Counted from the first letter of the stretch, positions 1-5,066 are shown. The stretch is DNA of 11,408 nt from Deltaproteobacteria bacterium UBA2221 (GCA_002328485.1 DCUF01000057.1:1-11408); one strand, 5' to 3'. Notes: generated by a model not told the origin, from the sequence alone. A program made the numbers and translations.

Positions 1-260
1 GGCTGGGTGACCGGAAGCGAGTCTCAACGTTTCCGATCTCACTCGATTGTAAGCTCCTGGAGTCATTCTCGGTGCCTGGGTGTCTCAAGCGAAGCGGGTG
101 GGGGGGAGACAAAAAGGGGCAGTATTAACCACCCACTCCCTCCGGTCGTTCGAGGCACGGAGACACCGAGAAAAGCTTTAGGAGAGAGGACAATATTTCT
201 GCCTGCTACGGGGAGACGGCCATACCAGGCAGACCCCAGCGCCTATCGGCGGGTGGGGGA
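1..260. repeat. Structured interspersed repeat, copy 1 (left end cut by the window)
   Basis: This is the most diverged of three related non-coding copies; the others are near 1070-1380 and 2550-2750. It begins with GGCTGGGTGA and a hairpin at 12-35 (8 bp stem including one G-T, loop AGTCTCAA). A G-rich GGGTGG...CCACCC pairing follows (about 96-133), with GAGACAAAAA in between. Then comes a conserved core (about 124-232) that ends in a hairpin at 199-232 with arms near CTGCCTGCTACGG and CCATACCAGGCAG and GGGAGACGG at its tip, and a small GCGCC-TATC-GGCG hairpin. The core matches the other copies with many substitutions and a small net length difference. It lies directly downstream of the ParE toxin gene. 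Frames open through it are not conserved along their length between copies, so I do not call it coding. What it does is unknown. Confidence 0.8.
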
Positions 261-305
261 GAACACGACTGCAAAGTGGAATGGGTGTGGAGATGCTATC
301 GTTAT

Positions 306-581
306 TTACGGCCACCTTTTGGCATGGTGGAGTACCCTGAGTATCTGTATGGCGGCGCCCTTCACCCAATAAACGACAATAAAAGGGGTCCCGGAAACGA
401 CCAATTCACGGGTGTTAACGAGTCGTCCCGGTCTTCCCATATTGGGGTGGTCTATCAGGTATTCTACTGCCTCTTTGATTCTTGCGGCCATTCTTTTGGC
501 GGCCTCAGGGTTATCGGTCGCAATGTACTCGCCTGCCTGCCTAAGATCGCCAAAGGCTTTAAGGGTCCATTCGAGCCGCAT
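306..581 (-). CDS. ParE/RelE-family toxin of a type II toxin-antitoxin pair
   Basis: This 91-residue protein has the typical length and pattern of the ParE branch of the RelE/ParE superfamily. It has an N-terminal strand-helix-helix (residues 1-44, helices around GDLRQAGEYI and AAKRMAARIKEAVEYL), then HPNMGRPGRLVNTRELVV, a beta strand TPFIVVYWV, and the family's closing IQILRVLHHAKRWP. ParE toxins of known function poison DNA gyrase, while RelE relatives cleave mRNA. Sequence alone favours ParE, but the target is inferred. The start lies 6 bases after the antitoxin stop, so the two genes should be co-transcribed and probably translationally coupled, antitoxin first. The gene ends within about 50 bases of repeat copy 1, and a decayed relative is at 2385-2544. 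Confidence 0.9.
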   Translation of the reverse strand: MRLEWTLKAFGDLRQAGEYIATDNPEAAKRMAARIKEAVEYLIDHPNMGRPGRLVNTRELVVSGTPFIVVYWVKGAAIQILRVLHHAKRWP

Positions 582-587
582 GAGATT

Positions 588-830
588 CTACTTGCTGCCC
601 CATGTCTCCAGCTCGGAGATTGCCTTTTCATGAGAGAGAATCCGACCTTGGTCGGCGTCGGCGATGCCCTCCTTAATGGCTTCGACCTGCCATTCCTGGA
701 CTGCAACAAACTCTTCTATCGCAAGGGTTGCAAGATAGGATCTCGAACGATCCGTTGCTTTGGAGAGGTTGTCCAACCTGGCAGCAAGCTCTTCGGGTAC
801 CCTCAGGGATATCGACGATGTTTTTCTCAT
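588..830 (-). CDS. ParD/CopG-like ribbon-helix-helix antitoxin
   Basis: This 80-residue antitoxin is cognate to the ParE-like toxin at 306-581. Residues about 3-47 form a ribbon-helix-helix: strand TSSISLRVPEEL, helix AARLDNLSKA, then the SRSYLATLAIEEFV helix. The rest (WQVEAIKEGIADADQGRILSHEKAISELETW) is the acidic, toxin-binding tail typical of the family. I chose the ATG at 830 because GAGGT lies at 835-839, four bases upstream. The in-frame ATG at 860 would add ten residues but has no ribosome binding site and would fall inside the probable operator. Such antitoxins normally bind their own promoter as dimers and repress the operon, and a suitable promoter and palindrome are present just upstream. 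Confidence 0.9.
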   Translation of the reverse strand: MRKTSSISLRVPEELAARLDNLSKATDRSRSYLATLAIEEFVAVQEWQVEAIKEGIADADQGRILSHEKAISELETWGSK

Positions 831-848
831 AGTTACCTCGTGTGCTCT

Positions 849-866
849 GTAATCAATCATGACTAC
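849..866. promoter_or_regulatory. Probable autorepression operator of the toxin-antitoxin operon
   Basis: GTAATCA-atca-TGACTAC is an 18-base imperfect inverted repeat (one mismatched pair) immediately next to the -10 box, covering the expected transcription start and ending 19 bases upstream of the antitoxin ATG. RHH antitoxins are known to bind short inverted repeats in exactly this place. Binding by this antitoxin is inferred. Confidence 0.5.
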
Positions 867-895
867 ATTATCATCATCACCATCGGAGAAGTCAA
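867..895 (-). promoter_or_regulatory. Sigma70-type promoter of the parD-parE operon
   Basis: Reading leftward, TTGACT (890-895, five of six matches to the -35 consensus) is followed after exactly 17 bases by GATAAT (867-872, five of six matches to the -10). Transcription would begin near 858-862, about 30 bases upstream of the antitoxin start codon. Confidence 0.65.
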
Positions 896-1069
896 GGCTT
901 GCTCTGCATTCCGAACGGCATTTCTCTGAGAACAGTCACGGAAATGAAAGGACCCCTCAGGGCGCAGATGACATAGTTCATGGGGCAAATTGAAGGATTT
1001 TTACCTCCATCCTGGCGTCTATGCCCTTTAACAACTCATCAACCCTCGCCACCTTCGGCAGAGGGCTGA

Positions 1070-1380
1070 ATGCGCGAAGCGCAGGCTGGGTGACCGGAAG
1101 CGCGTCTCGACGTTTCCGGCCACAGGCCCTTCAATCTCAGTTCTTCCCTCGTATCTCTCTGCGCCTCGGGGGCCACCCGTCTGTCGACGACGGGTGCCCG
1201 GAACTGTTTGGCGCAGCGGGTGGTGAGACAAAAAAGCCTTTTTACCACCCACTCCCTCCGGTCGTTCGAGGCACGGAGACACGGAGGAAAGCTTCACGAG
1301 AACGGCTATTTATTTGTTCTGCCTGCTATGGGGAGACGGCCATACCAGGCAGATCCCGGCGCCTATCGGCGGGGGGGAGG
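1070..1380. repeat. Structured interspersed repeat, copy 2
   Basis: This is the longest copy. It opens with GCGCGAAGCGCAGGCTG (1072-1088), GGTGA and a 9 bp hairpin (1094-1119, CCGGAAGCG paired with CGTTTCCGG, loop CGTCTCGA). Next is a CACCCGTC/GACGGGTG hairpin (about 1173-1196). A GGGTGGT...ACCACCC stem then encloses GAGAC and an AAAAAG/CTTTTT pairing (about 1218-1250). The conserved core, 1241-1352, is identical over 112 bases to 2616-2727 of copy 3. The core ends in a hairpin (arms 1319-1331 and 1340-1352, 12 of 13 pairs, loop GGAGACGG), followed by the small GGCGCC-TAT-CGGCG hairpin. It lies between the toxin-antitoxin promoter and the outer-membrane protein gene. Function unknown. Confidence 0.85.
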
Positions 1381-1382
1381 GG

Positions 1383-1440
1383 CTTGCGCGATAGCGCAGG
1401 CTGTGCGGCTGAAACAGAATCTCACGTGTTTCAGCCGCTG
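1383..1440. repeat. Extra hairpin sub-unit following repeat copy 2
   Basis: GCGCGATAGCGCAGGCTG (1386-1403) repeats the leader of copy 2 (1072-1088) with one inserted base. It is followed at once by a perfect 12 bp stem (GCGGCTGAAACA at 1405-1416 paired with 1427-1438) closing the loop GAATCTCACG. Stem sequence differs from that of copy 2, but the leader and the TCTC loop are shared, so this is a further copy of only the first hairpin sub-unit. No T-run follows it, so it is not a typical terminator. Confidence 0.7.
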
Positions 1441-1653
1441 CTAAAATTACGCTGATATTCTTTGTCTTACTTCGATTTCAGACATTATTTGCTTGAAATA
1501 GCAAATTCTCAGTGTTAAGGATTAATATTCTTTAATGTCTGTAAGTTTGGCTTTGTGAACCGGATTGTTCCATAGGGGTGTATTTCGGTGAAAACGGGGG
1601 ACAGTCTCATGTACTATCTGGATTCAAAAAACTCGAAAAGGAGGTTGTAGAAT

Positions 1654-2298
1654 ATGAACAGGGTACGTATTTTCTTGGGCGTGGCTATTGCGGTACTTGT
1701 TTTGGTCAGTCTCGTTCCAGCGAGCGCTTCTGCTGCTGGACAGCAATACCCCTATTACATCGCATTTAAACCGGGGGCATTTTTCCCACAGGGTGATATT
1801 GATGACCTGGATACCGGATTCCAGGGCGAATTGGCTTTCGGGCGTCAATTCAATGAGAACTTCGCTTTTGAAATGAGTGTGGGATGGATGAATCTGGACA
1901 AAACCGAGAGAGGCTCCTTGGAAATAAATGGAACCACCTATTCAGGAAGGGCTTCTATAGATTTGGACATTATACCAGTTGTCATCAATTTCAAACCGAT
2001 GCTCCCCATCGGAAACTGTATTGAATTATATGGTATAGCCGGGCTTGGAGCGTATTTCGTCAACGCAGAAGTCAGTGTGCGTGAGACCGTCGAAAATGTG
2101 AGCTATAGGGCCAAAGATGACGACAGCGATACAGTTTTTGGTTTTACCGCAGGATTAGGGATTCACTTCAACATTTCTCCCAGGATGTTCATTGGAGCAG
2201 AGGGGAAATATTTGTTTACAACCGAAGCAAAGCTCTGGGGAGTAAAAACTAATCTGGATGGTATATACACTTCAGGTGTTATTGGAATACGGTTTTAA
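1654..2298 (+). CDS. Outer-membrane beta-barrel protein (OmpA/OmpW-like porin fold)
   Basis: This 214-residue protein has an N-terminal signal peptide: basic MNRVR, hydrophobic IFLGVAIAVLVLVSLV, and a signal peptidase I-like PASASA/AG near residues 22-28. The remaining roughly 186 residues alternate hydrophobic and polar positions in strands joined by acidic turns (GDIDDLDTGF, KDDDSDTVF). It ends in GVIGIRF, the C-terminal phenylalanine recognised by the BAM machinery in outer-membrane proteins. The length fits a small eight-stranded barrel of the 'outer membrane protein beta-barrel domain' type. A strong AAGGAGGT (1638-1645) lies eight bases before the ATG. The leader (1441-1653) is AT-rich at first, but I find no convincing promoter in it. 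A hairpin terminator follows, so it is probably monocistronic. Substrate or ligand unknown. Confidence 0.85.
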   Translation: MNRVRIFLGVAIAVLVLVSLVPASASAAGQQYPYYIAFKPGAFFPQGDIDDLDTGFQGELAFGRQFNENFAFEMSVGWMNLDKTERGSLEINGTTYSGRASIDLDIIPVVINFKPMLPIGNCIELYGIAGLGAYFVNAEVSVRETVENVSYRAKDDDSDTVFGFTAGLGIHFNISPRMFIGAEGKYLFTTEAKLWGVKTNLDGIYTSGVIGIRF

Positions 2299-2336
2299 GG
2301 ACAATAGACGGTCGCTGCACAGAATGTAATATATAG

Positions 2337-2367
2337 AAGGGGTTAGGACTTCCTAACCCCTTTTTGT
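2337..2367 (+). terminator. Rho-independent terminator of the beta-barrel gene
   Basis: AAGGGGTTAGGA (2337-2348) pairs perfectly with its complement at 2351-2362 across a CT turn, and TTTTTGTT follows the C-run. It starts 38 bases after the stop codon at 2298. Confidence 0.9.
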
Positions 2368-2384
2368 TGCACCCGCCAGGCCTA

Positions 2385-2544
2385 CTGCCGAGGCGCGCCT
2401 CGCCCAGTGAACAACAGCATAAGGGATCTCCAGAAACATCCAATTCGCTGGTGTTCACGAGTCTTCCCGGCGTCCCCATATTGGGGTGGGCTTCTTTGGC
2501 TCTCCAGCCATCCTTTTGGCGTCTTCTGTATTAGCAACCTGCAT
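2385..2544 (-). pseudogene. Remnant of a second ParE toxin gene
   Basis: In three successive frames this stretch encodes pieces of the intact toxin at 306-581: VANTEDAKRMA (intact: IATDNPEAAKRMA), then AHPNMGTPGRLVNTSELDVSG (intact: DHPNMGRPGRLVNTRELVVSG, over 20 positions alike), then IPYAVVHWARRA (intact: TPFIVVYWVKGA). A deletion of about 19 bases after KRMA causes the first frameshift, and a further shift occurs after VSG. The first 20 or so residues and the whole antitoxin are absent; repeat copy 3 begins where they would be. The gene cannot make a working toxin. It shows that a second, diverged module of the same family once stood here. Confidence 0.8.
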
Positions 2545-2549
2545 AAAGG

Positions 2550-2822
2550 CTTGCGCAAAGCGGAGCCAGGGTGAGTGGAGCGAGTCTGGACGGCTCCAGC
2601 AGAAAAAAAGCAGTGTTTACCACCCACTCCCTCCGGTCGTTCGAGGCACGGAGACACGGAGGAAAGCTTCACGAGAACGGCTATTTATTTGTTCTGCCTG
2701 CTATGGGGAGACGGCCATACCAGGCAGCCCCCAGCGCCTTCGGCGAGGGAGACGGGTGTGGATGCTTTGTTGCTCTATCACGATGGGGGAAACAGGAATT
2801 TGTCATCTGTGTTTCACGTGCG
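2550..2822. repeat. Structured interspersed repeat, copy 3
   Basis: This copy starts with TTGCGCAAAGC and GGGTGA, then a hairpin TGGAGC/GCTCCA (2576-2581 with 2593-2598) around the loop GAGTCTGGACG; GGAGCC at 2562-2567 can pair with GGCTCC instead. The G-rich segment of copies 1 and 2 is missing. The core 2616-2727 is identical to 1241-1352 over 112 bases, including the hairpin with arms 2694-2706 and 2715-2727. A small GCGCC-TTC-GGCG hairpin and GGGTGTGGATGCT (compare GGGTGTGGAGATGCT near copy 1) follow. A weak GAAACA/TGTTTC pairing at about 2790-2814 may be a decayed version of the hairpin seen at 1405-1438. The copy sits between the toxin remnant and the 3' end of the J-domain gene. Confidence 0.8.
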
Positions 2823-2872
2823 GCTCATTTTGGTGTCCTGTTTGCCGGGATTTCTTACCGCCATTGTCAGCC

Positions 2873-3538
2873 TTACCGGTTAGATGTTGACGATAGAAAG
2901 GCATCGAATAGTTGTTGATTTGAATGAGCTGCGGCACTGCCGGCACCGTCCTGACCGGCGAAGACGCCGGCTGGAAGAGCAGGGTCGTTCCTCGTCCCGG
3001 ACCGGCGATTCCGTTCTACCTCGTCAACCCCCGAAGCGCTGATTGCTATCTGTCCGGTGTCGAGCTGTTCCACCCACCCTTTGGCCTTGAGATACCAGAT
3101 GTGGAACTCGATCAGCTCCAATGGCAGGCCCAGGAGGCGGGCCAGTTCGTAATCGCCGACCCCCGGTCGTTTCATGTTCTGTCGGCGCTGGGCATACAAG
3201 ATTGACATGAGGTTCTGGCGATTTTTTCCGTCGTCACCGAAATCCGTGGTGCTGCCGGCCTCGTGTGATGGGTTCTGCCTGTCTGCCTCGAAGGCCAGGT
3301 TCCACTTGCGGTTCCAATAGTCCTGGTACCTGACGTCATAGCCTGCACGTTTTTCGGGATCGGAAAGGATCTTGTGGGCATCCACAATCAGGCGGAACCG
3401 GTCGCTGTCGCCCGTTTCTGTATTGTCAGGATGGTATTTCCTGGCAAAATGGCGAAAGATACGCTCTATGGTATCTGTATCGGCATTCTGGCTGAGCTGC
3501 AGTAGATCGTAGTAGTCGATAAACTCGTCGGAACTCAT
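2873..3538 (-). CDS. J-domain (DnaJ-like) protein with winged-helix-like C-terminal region
   Basis: This 221-residue protein carries an N-terminal J domain (residues about 8-68): DYYDLLQLSQNAD, helix RIFRHFARKYHPDNT with the HPD tripeptide at 36-38, and AHKILSDPEKRAGYD. J domains recruit and stimulate Hsp70 (DnaK). The Gly/Phe-rich region, zinc fingers and substrate-binding domains of true DnaJ are missing, so it is a specialised J protein. Residues about 109-175 (SILYAQRRQ...DYELARLLGLPLELIEFHIWYLKAKGWVEQLDTGQIAISASG) look like a winged helix; that is my reading of the pattern. I start at the ATG at 3538, which has an AAGGGGGTGG ribosome site, rather than at an upstream in-frame ATG at 3628 without one. 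It is divergent from the PilZ gene and converges on repeat copy 3. Confidence 0.8.
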   Translation of the reverse strand: MSSDEFIDYYDLLQLSQNADTDTIERIFRHFARKYHPDNTETGDSDRFRLIVDAHKILSDPEKRAGYDVRYQDYWNRKWNLAFEADRQNPSHEAGSTTDFGDDGKNRQNLMSILYAQRRQNMKRPGVGDYELARLLGLPLELIEFHIWYLKAKGWVEQLDTGQIAISASGVDEVERNRRSGTRNDPALPAGVFAGQDGAGSAAAHSNQQLFDAFLSSTSNR

Positions 3539-3968
3539 AACCACCCCCTTCCATCCCTTAGGGTATGCCCCGGTGGGCAGGAATGTACTACTTTGTATCA
3601 ATGTATCGCACGAAACCGTGAGGAGCATAAGGGATGCAACATCTCCGTCTGGCGACAGGGCTGGCCGTCAAGCACGATTTTCCGACACTGGGCAGTATTT
3701 TCCCTGCAACTGCCCCGTCATAGGGGTAGCCACCGGGACGCAGGGTTTTGGCTTCGGAAAGATGAAATGGTGGTCGGGTCGGACAGGAGCCGGTGGCTGG
3801 TTTATTACGCCGACAGAACTCTGTCACCTCTGCACCTGATTGTTGACAATGCCGGTATCTCTATCTCCGGAGAGACTCCCGTGTGGTTTTCTGCTGGACA
3901 CGCCTGTTGGCCAAACCTCGCAAAGGCATGAGGTTTGCAAAAACGTCATGCCAGGAAGGGGGCGAATC
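3539..3968. other. Divergent intergenic region with fold-back elements
   Basis: This is 430 bases between the J-domain gene (leftward) and the RHH-PilZ gene (rightward). I see no convincing gene in it. It contains GGGCAGT/ACTGCCC (3690-3696 with 3709-3715), a perfect 9 bp long-range pairing AGCCACCGG/CCGGTGGCT (3728-3736 with 3790-3798), and CAAACCTC/GAGGTTTG (3912-3919 with 3930-3937), which ends 31 bases before the PilZ start codon. GGGACGCAGGG at about 3735-3745 recalls part of the c-di-GMP-I riboswitch, but the rest of that motif is not recognisable. A TTGACA at 3843-3848 has no good -10 partner. Confidence 0.45.
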
Positions 3969-4535
3969 ATGATGAATGACTATCCCGGCACGTATCCGTT
4001 CGAGAGCAAAAGACCGTGGCTTTCCCCATGGCATCCGGCAATAAGCAGAGAGATCACGCTCTATTTTCAGGGCGATCAGAAACTCTGCAGGCGCCTGGAG
4101 ATGATTGCCTTCAAGAAGGAGCAGCCCGTTTCTTCGACCATTGCAGCCATCCTGGAGGAGTACGTCAGATCTCATGAGGAGTCGATGAAACAGGCCGAGA
4201 AGCGGCGCTACGAGAGGAAGGCCGTATCAACCCCGGCACGGGTGACGAACGTCGGTTCTCCTTCGTCTGAGCCCATGGACGGTCTTGTCCTCGATCTTTC
4301 CTTGGGTGGATTATGCCTTTCACTCCCGGATCATCCTGCCCGGAGCGACGGCGAGACCACCAGGGATTCCAGGTTCAAGGCAACATTCATGATACCGGAG
4401 CTGAGCAGACCCGTTACGATGCTGTGCGAGCCCAAATGGTCGATGGCATCAAGCGGAAACGTACATGTGGGTGCCTGTTTTGTAGATGGGGATTTTCTTC
4501 AGTACCAGATGTTACAGCAGTTTCTTATACAGTAG
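3969..4535 (+). CDS. PilZ-domain protein with ribbon-helix-helix-like N-terminus
   Basis: This 188-residue protein is probably a cyclic-di-GMP receptor. The PilZ domain covers residues about 79-187. It has the RxxxR motif (R79-R80-Y-E-R83) that grips c-di-GMP, the D109-L-S111-L-G-G114 motif (D/NxSxxG), and the late strands CEPKWSMA and VHVGACFVD. Both ligand motifs are intact. Before it, residues about 27-71 (REITLYFQGDQKLC, then helices RRLEMIAFKKEQ and SSTIAAILEEYVRSH) have the strand-helix-helix pattern of RHH DNA-binding proteins. I start at the ATG at 3969, followed directly by a second ATG, because AAGGGGGCG lies just upstream; the open frame reaches back to 3840 without another ribosome site. 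No signal peptide or membrane segment, so cytoplasmic. The target is unknown. Confidence 0.85.
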   Translation: MMNDYPGTYPFESKRPWLSPWHPAISREITLYFQGDQKLCRRLEMIAFKKEQPVSSTIAAILEEYVRSHEESMKQAEKRRYERKAVSTPARVTNVGSPSSEPMDGLVLDLSLGGLCLSLPDHPARSDGETTRDSRFKATFMIPELSRPVTMLCEPKWSMASSGNVHVGACFVDGDFLQYQMLQQFLIQ

Positions 4536-4615
4536 ACTGTCTGGCTGAAAAGAAGGAGAGGGGATATCGCCGCATTCGGACGATTTTTGTCGGCGTTTGT
4601 CGTAGGCGCAACCGG

Positions 4616-4777
4616 CTAACGCCTCTTGAAGAAGATATAGCAGAGTGCGGCGAAACCTAAACCGGCGGCAATGACCCCCCATAAAGGGGCAGCATTCCAG
4701 GCAGCTTCCAACTGCCAGAAGAAATCGCTGATCATTGCAGCGGACCGTGATGCTATCAGACCGTATTCTATCGCCAA
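4616..4777 (-). CDS. Small single-pass membrane protein (53 residues, TTG start)
   Basis: I do not recognise this family. The protein starts MAIEYGLIASRSAAMISDFF, continues WQLEAAWNAAPLW, and has one membrane helix at about residues 34-51 (GVIAAGLGFAALCYIFF) ending in the positively charged KRR, which would place the C-terminus in the cytoplasm. I chose the TTG at 4777 because AAAGGAGAT (4785-4793) lies seven bases upstream; an in-frame TAG a little further upstream rules out a longer product. The internal ATG at 4735 would give 39 residues but has no ribosome site. AIEYGLIA at the start matches the conserved N-terminal segment of Flp (type IVb) pilins, but the rest does not look like a pilin. 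It diverges from the ATPase gene at 5063. Confidence 0.55.
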   Translation of the reverse strand: MAIEYGLIASRSAAMISDFFWQLEAAWNAAPLWGVIAAGLGFAALCYIFFKRR

Positions 4778-5062
4778 CTCGTCTATCTCCTTTGCATCAG
4801 ATATGGTCTATACCATCTCCATTGAATATCATCTGCTGGAATACATTTCAAGTTAAATTCAAGGTTGTTGGAGCCGGTTGGATTCTCCTGTCGGGAACCT
4901 TGATCGGCAAGGAAACCGAAGGATGAGTGGAGCGCCTCGCAAGGGGGAGAAAGGAAAATCTTCTCTTTTTTCGTAAAGGTGCCTATACTGTTAGCCGATA
5001 AGTATTAAGAAGGTAAGGATGAACCAAGGTATATATCCGGAAAAGAGAAGAGAGGGAGATCA
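4778..5062. other. Intergenic region upstream of the AAA+ ATPase, with a possible promoter
   Basis: These 285 bases separate the leftward small membrane protein from the rightward ATPase. TATACT at 4984-4989 is a good -10 box for the ATPase, but 17 bases upstream is only TTCTCT, a weak -35. A 15-codon frame (5019-5066) lies just before the ATPase start. Nothing else clear is seen. Confidence 0.35.
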
Positions 5063-5066
5063 ATGA
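5019..5066 (+). CDS. Possible 15-residue leader peptide overlapping the ATPase start
   Basis: ATG at 5019 opens MNQGIYPEKRREGDQ and stops at TGA 5064-5066, which overlaps the ATPase ATG (5063-5065) as ATGA, the classic arrangement for translational coupling. AGAAGG lies five bases before the ATG. The frame is short and could be chance: the purine-rich stretch that forms the ATPase ribosome site would also look like codons. Confidence 0.3.
   Translation: MNQGIYPEKRREGDQ

Noticed and set aside
961..1060. Short minus-strand frame ending VARVDELLKGIDARMEVKILQFAP
   Set aside because: It looks protein-like for about 24-30 residues, but no start with a ribosome site was found and it enters repeat copy 2; it may be a gene scrap, which I cannot support.
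1319..1352. 5S rRNA-like or terminator reading of the repeat hairpin (ATGGGGAGAC resembles the complement of a 5S rRNA end)
   Set aside because: The match is only about ten bases, the rest of 5S is absent, and no T-run follows the stem.
1021..1455. Long open frames through the repeats (also 7-372, 1028-1297, 2486-2890), sharing strings such as GRRPYQADP
   Set aside because: Similarity follows from the DNA repeat. The frames shift between copies, have no ribosome sites and read across the hairpins, so they are not credible proteins.
1491..1536. Promoter for the beta-barrel gene (TTGAAA at 1493-1498 with TAATAT or TTTAAT downstream)
   Set aside because: No pair of boxes has a spacing of 16-18 bases, so I could not support a specific promoter.
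1..2822. CRISPR array or integron attC sites
   Set aside because: The repeat units are large, irregularly spaced and not separated by uniform spacers; no RYYYAAC/GTTRRRY pairs and no cas or integrase genes were seen.
3843..3871. Sigma70 promoter at TTGACA upstream of the PilZ gene
   Set aside because: The -35 is perfect, but the sequence 17 bases downstream (CCGGAG) is not a -10 box.
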